A stretch of DNA of 35,544 nt from Trueperaceae bacterium (GTDB lineage: Bacteria > Deinococcota > Deinococci > Deinococcales > Trueperaceae), in the NCBI GenBank assembly GCA_019454765.1, contig JACFNR010000003.1:73811-109354 (forward strand), read 5' to 3'. Position 1 is the first letter of the stretch. Every line of letters starts with the position of its first letter. The notes beneath the pieces were generated by a model. That model saw only the letters and a list, made by a program, of their open reading frames with translations, had not been told where the DNA came from and did not search any database. Both the position numbers and the translations under genes were made by a program. This document shows, piece after piece, positions 7,329-15,200 of this stretch.

Positions 7329-8503
7329 CGGCGTCCGCCTCGAGCAAGTCGCGGCGGCGCGGCCCGTCGCGGCAGGAGCGGCGCGACTGGGTCACGGCCT
7401 ACCTGTTCGTGCTGCCGGCCACGGTGCTCATCTTCGTCTTCGGGCTGTTCCCGATCGGCTACTCCGTCTACATGAGCCTCCACAACTGGCGCGTGCGCAA
7501 GGGGGACTTCATCGGTCTGCGCAACTACGCCGCCACGCTGGGCGACTGGTGGGGGGCCCTCGCCTTCTTCGGCGGCCTCGTGCTCATCATCGTCGCGCAC
7601 TGGCTGTGGACGGACGCCTTCAAGGGGGGCCATGCCCGCGCGCCAACGGCGGCGCGCGTGATCGGGGCGCTCGTCCTGCTCTCCTCCGGCGTGTTCGTGG
7701 CGCTCGGCTGGCGCCTGATGATGGACGCAGGCAACAAGACCTACCTGCGGAGCCTCGTCAGGACCGTCTACTACGGCTTCGGGTCCGTCCCCGTCCAGAT
7801 CGCCCTGGCGCTGGTGCTCGCCACCCTGCTGTTCCAGAAGATCCGGGGGCAGGAACTCTTCCGGATGCTCTACTTCCTCCCGTACATCACCCCGGCGGTG
7901 GCCGGCGCCGCCATCTTCCGCAACCTCTTCAGTCCGCGGGAGGAGCGCCTCGCCAACCAGGTGCTGGCGTTGGTCGGCATCCCGCCGCAACGGTGGCTGT
8001 TCGAGACGAAGCCGCTGTCGCAGCTCCTGTTCGGCGGCCTGTTCCCGAACGTCGACTGGAGCGGCTTCTGGGCCGGACCGTCGTTGGCGCTTGTCACCAT
8101 CATCATCTTCGGGATCTGGACGTTCACCGGCTACAACGTCGTCATCTTCCTGGCGGGCCTGGGCGGCATCTCCAAGGAGCTGTACGACGCCGCCGCCATC
8201 GACGGGGCGGACCGCCGCCAGCAGTTCCGTTACATCACGGTGCCGCTCCTCTCGCCCGTGACCTTCTACCTGACGGTCCTCGGCTTCATCGGCACCTTCC
8301 AGGCCTTCACCCACATCTACGTCATGCGGGCGCCCGCCACGCGCGACGCGGTCGACACCGCCTCCATCGTGATCTTCGACACGTTCTACAAGCTGAGCAA
8401 CTTCAGCCTGGCGGCGGCGCAGTCGGTGATCCTCTTCGTGATCATCCTGCTCCTGACCCTGCTCCAGAACCGGCTGTTCGGGAAGCGGGTGTTCGGTGCC
8501 TGA
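7325..8503 (+). CDS. Carbohydrate ABC transporter permease, MalF/UgpA type
   Basis: A 392-residue inner-membrane permease with about eight hydrophobic segments. The first follows a basic cytosolic start (YLFVLPATVLIFVFGLFPI, about residues 26-44). An extra helical pair follows before the transport core. The EAA loop that docks the ATPase is clear: ELYDAAAIDGADRRQQFRYITVP at about residues 288-310, quoted here only in part as ELYDAAAIDGADRR. The family imports sugars, oligosaccharides or glycerol phosphates. GTG at 7325 was chosen because it gives a normal short N-terminus and overlaps the leader-ORF stop as GTGA. A TTG at 7265 in the same frame is less likely because it falls on the -10 box. 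The gene overlaps the second permease by 8 bp. No ATP-binding subunit is encoded nearby. Confidence 0.9.
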   Translation: MTASASSKSRRRGPSRQERRDWVTAYLFVLPATVLIFVFGLFPIGYSVYMSLHNWRVRKGDFIGLRNYAATLGDWWGALAFFGGLVLIIVAHWLWTDAFKGGHARAPTAARVIGALVLLSSGVFVALGWRLMMDAGNKTYLRSLVRTVYYGFGSVPVQIALALVLATLLFQKIRGQELFRMLYFLPYITPAVAGAAIFRNLFSPREERLANQVLALVGIPPQRWLFETKPLSQLLFGGLFPNVDWSGFWAGPSLALVTIIIFGIWTFTGYNVVIFLAGLGGISKELYDAAAIDGADRRQQFRYITVPLLSPVTFYLTVLGFIGTFQAFTHIYVMRAPATRDAVDTASIVIFDTFYKLSNFSLAAAQSVILFVIILLLTLLQNRLFGKRVFGA

Positions 8504-9431
8504 CGCGCCGGGCCGCAGGCGGCGCGCCGCCGCGCCGGCGCCGACCACCGAGGTGATCGGCGGCGTCGAGCGGGTGGTGCGGCCGCGCGTCCGGGCCCCC
8601 TACCAGTTCGAGCTGTCGCACATCCCCATCTACTTCGTGCTGCTGGTGGGCGCCATCGTCAGCATCGTCCCGTTCTTCTACATGCTGTCGACGTCGCTCA
8701 TGACGCTGGGCGAGACGATAAACCGCGTCCTGCTCCCCGCCTCGCCCCAGTTCGTCAACTACGAGGTGGCCTGGAGCGAGTCGCACTTCGCCCTCTACTT
8801 CCGCAACAGCGTGATCATCACGGCGTTGGTCATCGCGGGCGTGCTCGTCACGTGCATCCTGGCGGGTTACGCCTTCGCCCGCATCCGCTTCCCGGGCCGT
8901 GAGGCGCTCTTCGCGGTGCTGCTCGCCACCCTCATGATCCCCGGCACCGTCACCTTCATCCCCAACCTCCTCCTGGTCCGCGGCCAGATAATCCCCTGGG
9001 GCTCCTGGATGAACACCCTCCCCGCCCTCACGGTGCCGTTCATGGCGACGGCGTTCATCATCTTCCTCTTCCGCCAGTTCTTCGTCGGCATCCCGGGCGA
9101 GTTGTACGACGCTGCCCGGATGGACGGCGCGGGCCACCTGCGCTTCCTCACCTCCGTCGTGGTGCCCATGTCGAAGCCCGTCATCATGACCGCCACCCTC
9201 CTGTCGTTCGTGGCGAGCTGGAACGAGTTCCTGTGGCCACTCCTCGTGACCACCACGCCGAAGTGGCGCCCGCTCGGCGTCGGGCTCTACACCTTCATCT
9301 CGGAGGCCGGCCCGGAGACCCAGCTCCTGATGGCGGGGACGGTCATCACGGTAATACCGGTGCTGGTGGTGTACTTCTTCACCCAGAAGCAATTCACCGA
9401 GGGCATCGCCACCTCGGGCCTGAAGGGATGA
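8496..9431 (+). CDS. Carbohydrate ABC transporter permease, MalG/UgpE type
   Basis: A 311-residue permease that pairs with the preceding MalF-type subunit. It has a ~45-residue cytosolic start, then about six helices beginning with IPIYFVLLVGAIVSIVPFFY. The periplasmic stretch before helix 2 is typical of the CUT1 family. The EAA motif ELYDAARMDGAGHLR (about residues 203-217) contacts the ATPase. The protein ends with a short basic-free tail (EGIATSGLKG), as in MalG-type proteins. Its GTG start lies inside the last codons of the upstream gene (8-bp overlap, GTGCCTGA), so translation is probably coupled. The substrate is unknown. Confidence 0.9.
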   Translation: MPDAPGRRRRAAAPAPTTEVIGGVERVVRPRVRAPYQFELSHIPIYFVLLVGAIVSIVPFFYMLSTSLMTLGETINRVLLPASPQFVNYEVAWSESHFALYFRNSVIITALVIAGVLVTCILAGYAFARIRFPGREALFAVLLATLMIPGTVTFIPNLLLVRGQIIPWGSWMNTLPALTVPFMATAFIIFLFRQFFVGIPGELYDAARMDGAGHLRFLTSVVVPMSKPVIMTATLLSFVASWNEFLWPLLVTTTPKWRPLGVGLYTFISEAGPETQLLMAGTVITVIPVLVVYFFTQKQFTEGIATSGLKG

Positions 9432-9493
9432 TCATGCCGCAAGCCGTCTCACCACCGCAGGGCGTTCCCGGGCGCGTCGCGTCCGTACGCGAA

Positions 9494-9514
9494 GTGGCGG
9501 CCTCCCGCCGCCAC
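9494..9514 (+). repeat. Stable hairpin between permease and binding-protein genes
   Basis: GTGGCGGC and GCCGCCAC form a perfect 8-bp stem around the loop CTCCC. It lies in the 154-nt gap between the MalG-type gene and the binding protein. No T-run follows, so it is more likely an mRNA processing or stabilising element, or a partial attenuator, than a full terminator. Such elements often help the binding protein outnumber its permeases. Confidence 0.45.
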
Positions 9515-9585
9515 GCGAGGAGAGTCGCCGCGTCCGTCGCCGACGGCGCGAGAACAGTGGGAGCATCGCTGGAAGGAGCGAGAGT

Positions 9586-10935
9586 ATGACGAGAAGGTTC
9601 TTGACCGTCTTCACCCTGGTGGCCCTGGCGTTGACGGGGCCGGCGTTCGCGCAGGACTGGGAGTCGGTCGACCCCAGCGGCCAGACGGTCACGTTCTGGC
9701 ACCAGCACACGCGCGAGCGCGAGACCGCCCTCGACAAGATCGTGCAGGAGTTCAACGACTCGAACGAGTACGGCATCACCGTCGTGGCCGAGTATCAGGG
9801 CGGCTACAGCGACATCTACCAGAAGATGGTGGCCTTGCTCGGCACCACCGACACACCCAACCTGGTCGTCGCCTACCAGAACCAGGCCGCCACCTACCAG
9901 CTCGCGGACGGGCTCGTCGACATGACGCCCCTCGTGAACTCGCCGAAGTGGGGCATCTCCCCAGAGGACCAGGCCGACTTCTTCCCCGGCTTCTGGAACT
10001 CCGACATCTTCCCGAGCTTCGGCGGCGAGCGCCTCGGGCTCGCTCCCAACCGCTCGATGGAGATGCTCTACTACAACGCCGACTGGCTGAAGGAGCTCCG
10101 CGCGGCCGGCAAGATCGACTTCGACGGGCCCCCCACCACGCCGGAGCAGTTCAAGGCCGCCGCCTGCGCCGCGACGGGCTCGCCGTTCTCCGGAGCCACC
10201 GTCACGGGGGCGCCCATCGGTTACGAGCTCTCCGTCGACGCCAGCCGCTTCGCGTCGTTCACCTTCGCGTTCGGCGGCAACGTCTACGATTCGTCCAGCA
10301 ACCGCTACACCCTCGACTCGCCCGCCGCGGTGGAGGCCATGACCTTCCTGCAGGGGATGTTCGCGGACGGTTGCGCCCAGCTCGTGACGGAGGCGTACGG
10401 CGACCAGACCGACTTCGGCAACGGCCGCCTGCTGTTCACCGTCTCCTCCAGCTCGGGTCTGCCCTTCTACCAGAGCGCCGTCGACTCCGGTGCTGGCTTC
10501 GAGTGGAGCGTGGCTGCCATACCGCACACCACCCCCGAGCCGGTGATGAACATCTACGGCGCCAGCGTCAGCATGCCGTCCGGCCACAGCCCCGAATCCA
10601 CCCTCGCCGCCTGGCTGTTCCTCAAGTACTACACGGGCACCAAGGCGCAGACCGAGTGGGCCATCGCCAGCCAGTACTTCCCCGTCCGCAAGAGCGTCGC
10701 GGCGGGCCTGACCGACTTCTTCGACTCCCTGCCCCCCTACAAGACGGCGTTCGATCTCCTGCCTTACGGCATCTCGGAACCCAACGTCCCGGGTTACGAC
10801 CCCGTGCGCGACAGCATCGCCGCCGAGATGTCGGCCATCGTCGACGGCGCCGACGTGACCGAGACCCTGCACATACTCAACGGCGAGGCGAACCTGATCC
10901 TCGACGACCAGCTCTCGCAGCTGCCCGTTCATTGA
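9586..10935 (+). CDS. Extracellular solute(sugar)-binding protein of the ABC importer
   Basis: A 449-residue type I solute-binding protein (UgpB/MalE-like family 1). The signal peptide MTRRFLTVFTLVALALTGPAFA should be cut before QDW near residue 22; it is described here as basic start, hydrophobic core and AFA cleavage site. There is no lipobox Cys, so the protein is soluble in the periplasm or exported. Mature-region marks include VTFWHQHT and the LYYNADWLKELRAAG stretch typical of the family. It should catch a sugar and deliver it to the two upstream permeases. A strong Shine-Dalgarno GGAAGGAG (9571-9578) lies 7 nt before the ATG, unlike most genes here. A hairpin follows at 10997-11024. 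The ligand cannot be read from sequence. Confidence 0.88.
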   Translation: MTRRFLTVFTLVALALTGPAFAQDWESVDPSGQTVTFWHQHTRERETALDKIVQEFNDSNEYGITVVAEYQGGYSDIYQKMVALLGTTDTPNLVVAYQNQAATYQLADGLVDMTPLVNSPKWGISPEDQADFFPGFWNSDIFPSFGGERLGLAPNRSMEMLYYNADWLKELRAAGKIDFDGPPTTPEQFKAAACAATGSPFSGATVTGAPIGYELSVDASRFASFTFAFGGNVYDSSSNRYTLDSPAAVEAMTFLQGMFADGCAQLVTEAYGDQTDFGNGRLLFTVSSSSGLPFYQSAVDSGAGFEWSVAAIPHTTPEPVMNIYGASVSMPSGHSPESTLAAWLFLKYYTGTKAQTEWAIASQYFPVRKSVAAGLTDFFDSLPPYKTAFDLLPYGISEPNVPGYDPVRDSIAAEMSAIVDGADVTETLHILNGEANLILDDQLSQLPVH

Positions 10936-10943
10936 GCGACGGC

Positions 10944-10970
10944 GCCGCTGCACCGCTGCGCCGCTGCACC
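10944..10970. repeat. Short direct repeat after the binding-protein gene
   Basis: GCCGCTGCACC occurs at 10944-10954 and 10960-10970 (16-bp period), with a weaker copy near 10982. It is non-coding and of unknown role; it could be slippage. Confidence 0.35.
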
Positions 10971-10996
10971 GGCCGGGGCGAGCCGCTGCGCCGCCT

Positions 10997-11024
10997 TGCC
11001 GCCGGGACGTGCTACCCGGCGGCA
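10997..11024 (+). terminator. Hairpin at the end of the ABC importer operon
   Basis: TGCCGCCGGG and CCCGGCGGCA form a perfect 10-bp stem with the 8-nt loop ACGTGCTA, about 60 nt after the binding-protein stop and 25 nt before hemW. The T-run of a classic intrinsic terminator is missing. Position and stability make termination or 3'-end protection likely. Confidence 0.5.
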
Positions 11025-11037
11025 CGCACCTAGGGCG

Positions 11038-11043
11038 TAGCCT
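11038..11043 (+). promoter_or_regulatory. Probable leaderless -10 box of hemW (TAGCCT)
   Basis: TAGCCT ends 6 nt before the GTG at 11050. No Shine-Dalgarno is present. Confidence 0.5.
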
Positions 11044-11049
11044 GGACGG

Positions 11050-12177
11050 GTGCCCGCCGCCCTCTACCTGCACGTGCCGTTCTGCCCGAGCATCTGCCCC
11101 TACTGCGACTTCCACAAGATGCTCAGGCACGAGGGGCTGGTGGCGCGCTACCTCGATCGCCTCGAGGAGGAGGCGGCCCAGACCGCTAGCCTCCACCCCG
11201 ACGCCCCCGCCACCGTCTACCTCGGCGGCGGCACCCCTTCGCACCTGACCGACCCGGAGCTGGCGCGCGTGTTCGGCGCCCTGCGCGCCGGGTGGGGCGA
11301 CGCGATCGGCGCTGCCGAGACGACCCTCGAGGCGGACCCCCTGACCTTCGACGCCGCGCGCCTGGAGTCGTTCCGACAGCTGGGCGTGAGCCGGCTGTCC
11401 ATCGGCCTTCAGTCGACCGACGACTCCACGCTGGCGTTCCTGGGCCGCGTGCACGACGGGGCGCAGGGCCTCGCCGCCGTCGGGCTCGCGCTCGCCGCCG
11501 GCCTGCGCGTCAACGTGGACGTCATCATGGCCGTGCCTGGCCAGGACCTCGCCACGGACCTGCAGCGGGTGTTGGACCTGGGCGCCAGGCACGTGAGCGT
11601 CTACAGCCTGACGATCGAGCCCAACACGCCGTTCGCGCTGCGCGGGGTGCGCGTCGACCCCGACGCCGACGCCGACGCCTTCGAGCTGGCGGCCGAGGTG
11701 TTGGCCGGGTACGGGCTCGAGCGCTACGAGGTGAGCAACTTCGCGGTCCCCGGCGAGGAGTCCAGGCACAACCTCGCCTACTGGCGCGGCGAGCCGTACC
11801 TGGGCCTGGGACCGTCCGCCGCCGCCTACCTGCCGGGCGGCGACTTCGGGGTGCGCACCAAGAACCCTCCCATCAAGGGCTGGCTCATGGGCGCGCCGGC
11901 GGAACGGGAGGAGCTCGGCCCGGACGACTACGTCCTCGAGCGCCTCCTCACCGGCCTGCGCACGCGCGAGGGGGTCGACCTGGCGGCGCTGGAGGGGCGG
12001 GTCGGCGTGCGGCTCGCCGACCTCGCTCCCGCCTGGTGGCACGACGTGCTGCGCCACGGCCTGGTGACGACCGACGGGAACCGCCTCCGGGCCGCCCCCG
12101 CGGGCCTGGAGCGCCTCGACGGCCTGCTGCGCACCTTCGTGCGCAGCAGGCTGGCGGTGGGAGCGCTACTCGGTTGA
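11050..12177 (+). CDS. hemW: HemW-type radical SAM protein (heme chaperone)
   Basis: The 375-residue protein carries the radical-SAM cluster motif CPSICPYCDF at the very start, with C12, C16 and C19 as [4Fe-4S] ligands. True HemN coproporphyrinogen dehydrogenase has an extra Cys two residues later; here it is Phe, as in HemW. Further family marks are YLGGGTPS, the GVSRLSIGLQS strand, and RHNLAYWRGEPYLGLGPSA, the HemW signature (about 238-256). A HemN_C-like winged region forms the C-terminus. HemW binds heme and is thought to load it into respiratory proteins, which fits an aerobe with succinate dehydrogenase. It starts with GTG behind a TAGCCT box and is convergent with the glutamate dehydrogenase gene. 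Confidence 0.88.
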   Translation: MPAALYLHVPFCPSICPYCDFHKMLRHEGLVARYLDRLEEEAAQTASLHPDAPATVYLGGGTPSHLTDPELARVFGALRAGWGDAIGAAETTLEADPLTFDAARLESFRQLGVSRLSIGLQSTDDSTLAFLGRVHDGAQGLAAVGLALAAGLRVNVDVIMAVPGQDLATDLQRVLDLGARHVSVYSLTIEPNTPFALRGVRVDPDADADAFELAAEVLAGYGLERYEVSNFAVPGEESRHNLAYWRGEPYLGLGPSAAAYLPGGDFGVRTKNPPIKGWLMGAPAEREELGPDDYVLERLLTGLRTREGVDLAALEGRVGVRLADLAPAWWHDVLRHGLVTTDGNRLRAAPAGLERLDGLLRTFVRSRLAVGALLG

Positions 12178-12193
12178 GGACCCGCGCCGGACC

Positions 12194-12208
12194 GCGCGCC
12201 GAGCGCGC
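12194..12208. terminator. Possible bidirectional hairpin between hemW and glutamate dehydrogenase
   Basis: GCGCGC, loop CGA, GCGCGC lie in the 61-bp gap between two convergent genes. The stem is short and there is no T-run; terminator function is inferred from position only. Confidence 0.25.
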
Positions 12209-12238
12209 CCTCACCGGCGACGCCCGGCCCCGCCAAGC

Positions 12239-15200
12239 TCAGCCCTCGCCCACCGCCCCGTGCGCGGTCGCGCGCGCCTGCTCCAGGATGCGGACCAGGA
12301 CGGAGCCGGCCGCCAGGTCGAGCACGCCCGGCTCCTGCAGCTGGGCCAACGCCAGCTCGTAACGCTTGAAGCTGCCCGCCGTCTTGAGGAAGTCGTCGAG
12401 GGCGGCGGCCATGCCGGCGCCCTCCTCGCGCCGCGCCGCCAGGTAGGCGGCCGTCAGGCCGCGCTGCACGGACCTCACGTCCATCACGAGCCCCACCAGC
12501 GCCACCTGCTCCCACGGCCCGCTGCTGGCGAGCGCCTCGATGCTCTCGCGCAGCCAGCCGAGTTGCAGGCGCTCACCGAGGTGGTAGTACCGCTCGGCGG
12601 CGTGCGTGAGCGGCACCCCCGCCTGGCGCGCGACGTCGATGATCCCAGCGCTATCGGGAAGGTAGGCGAAGCTGGCCACGAGGGCGGCGTCGTCGCGCTC
12701 GAACCCCAGCTCCTCCAGGTCGTCGGTGGCCGCGGCGTACCGCACCCGCTCCCCGTCGGGGAGGTAGGCGTCCAGCGACGCGCGCAGCTCCTGGAGCGGC
12801 GCCCGGTACGAGCTGACCACGGCCTCGAAATCGCCGTGCCCGACGTCGTTGAAGAGCAACCACGCCACCACGCCCTCGACGGCGGCCACCAGCTGGTCGA
12901 TGGCGGCGTAGTACGCGTCCGCGGGCACGGAGCCCGCGCGGGCGTCGAGGTGGTCGCGGACGCGCTTGGCGTCGATCAGTTCCAGCGCGATGAGGGTGGC
13001 GCGCACGACCTCGATGGGCGTGACGCCGTTGTGCCTCGTGGCCTTGTGCACGAAGCCGAGGCCCAGCTGATCGACCAGGGTGTTGGTGATCACGGTCGCC
13101 ACGATCTCCCTGTGCAGGCGGTGGCCCTCGATGGCGGCCGGGAAGCGGCTACGCAGCGCCTGCGGGAAGTAGTCGAGCAGGTAGTGCTGCAGGTGTGGCT
13201 CGGACGGCAGGTCCGTCTCGAGGAGGCGCCTATACAACCCCATCTTCACGTACGCCAACATGATGGCGAGCTCCGGTCGCGTCAGCCCGAGGCCGGCGCG
13301 GCGCCGCTCCTCCAGCTGCCGGGCCGACGGCAGGTTCTCGACGTGCGGGTTGAGCCCGGCCGCCCCCACCAGGTAGTCGAGCAGCGAGGCGTAGAGCTCG
13401 AGGTCGTCGCGGCTGGCGCGCTGCCCGAGGCTGAGGGCGAGGGCCTGAGCCCGGTTGTGGCTCAGCACCAGCCCGGCCACCTCCTCCGTCATCTCCTTCA
13501 GCAGTGCGTCGCGCTCCGCCAGCGTGACCTCGCCCCCGGCCACCAGCGGCTGGAAGAGGATCTTGATGTTGACCTCGTGGTCGGAGGTGTCGACCCCGGC
13601 GCTGTTGTCGATGGCGTCGGTGTCGATCCGCCCTCCGCCAAGCGCGTACTCGATGCGGCCCAACTGCGTGAAGCCGAGGTTCCCCCCCTCGCCCACGACG
13701 GTCGCCCTGAGCTCGGCGCCGTCGACGCGCACGCCGTCGTTGGCCGAGTCGCCCACCTCGGGGTTGCGCTCGATCGAGGCCTTCACGTAGGTGCCGATGC
13801 CGCCGTTGTAGAGGAGGTCGACGTCCATGCGCAACACGGCCCTGATGAGGTCCTGGCCGCTCAGGGCGTCGTCGTCGACCCCGAGCATGGCCTTCACCTC
13901 GGGCGTGAGCGGGATCGACTTGGCTGCGCGCTCGTGCACTCCCCCGCCGCGGCTGATCTTGCCGCGATCGTAGTCGGCCCAGGTCGAGCGCGGCAGCTCG
14001 AAGAGCCGCTTGCGCTCCGCGAACGCCTGGACGGGGTCGGGGTCGGGGTCGAGGAACACGTGCATGTGGTTGAAGGCGGCCTGCAGCTTGACGCGGTCCG
14101 TGTAGAGCATGCCGTTGCCGAACACGTCACCCGACATGTCGCCGATGCCGACCGCCGTGAAGGTGTCGGCGAACACGTCGAGGCCCAGCTCCGCGAAGTG
14201 GCGCTTGACGGCCTCCCAGGCCCCGCGCGCCGTTATGCCCATGCCCTTGTGGTCGTACCCGGCGCTGCCGCCCGACGCGAAGGCGTCGCCGAGCCAGAAA
14301 CCGTACTCGTGGGCGGTGGCGTTGGCGAGGTCGGAGAAGGCGGCCGTGCCCTTGTCGGCGGCCACCACCAGGTACGGGTCGGGTTCGTCGTAGATGACCA
14401 TGCCCGGTGGGGGCACGGCCTCGCCGGCGACGAGGTTGTCGGTCACGTCGAGCAGCCCGCGGATGTAGGTCTGGTACTGGGCACGCACGAAGTCGCGGAG
14501 CTCGTCCCGACCTGCGGGGGCGCCCTTCACCACGAACCCGCCCTTGGAGCCGACGGGCACGATCACGGCGTTCTTGGTCGTCTGCGTCTTGAGGAGCCCA
14601 AGCACCTCGGTCCGGAAGTCGTCCGGGCGGTCGGACCAACGGATGCCGCCGCGAGCGACCCGCCCGCCGCGCAGGTGCGTGCCCTCGACCTGCGGGGCGC
14701 TCACGGCTATCTCGAACATCGGCCGTGGCTCCGGCATCGTGGCCACCTTGGCGGAGTCGATCTTGAAGCTGATGCGGGGGTGGCCGGCGAAGTAGTTGGT
14801 GCGCACGCTGGCCGCCATGAGGTCGAGCAGGCCACGCAGCGCGCCGTCCTCGGCGAGCGACGACACGGTGGCGAGCGAGTCGATCGCCGCCTGGTGAGCG
14901 GCCGCCACGGCTCCCACGCGGGCCGCGGCGCGGGCGTCCGTGCCGGGAGCGGGGTCGAAGCGCGCCTCGAAGTAGCGCATCAGGCGGGCGGCCACGTCGG
15001 GATGCCCGAGGAGCGCGTCCGTGATGAACGAGCGGCTCGTGACCGGGTTCACTTGCGAGTAGTACATCTGGTAGGCGCGCAGGAGCGCCACCTGCCTGAT
15101 CGTCAGGCCGGCGTGGAGGACGAGGCGGTTGAGGCGGTCGTTCTCCACGTCGCGCGCCAGGAGCGCCTCGAGCGCCTCCACCATGCGGGGCTTGACCGCG

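Noticed and set aside
10944-10992. CRISPR-like or regulatory repeat array
   Set aside because: Only two exact 11-bp copies and one weak copy, too short and too close together for a CRISPR.
9394-12057. 887-codon minus-strand frame
   Set aside because: It runs antisense through the binding-protein gene and hemW, both of which have strong family motifs.
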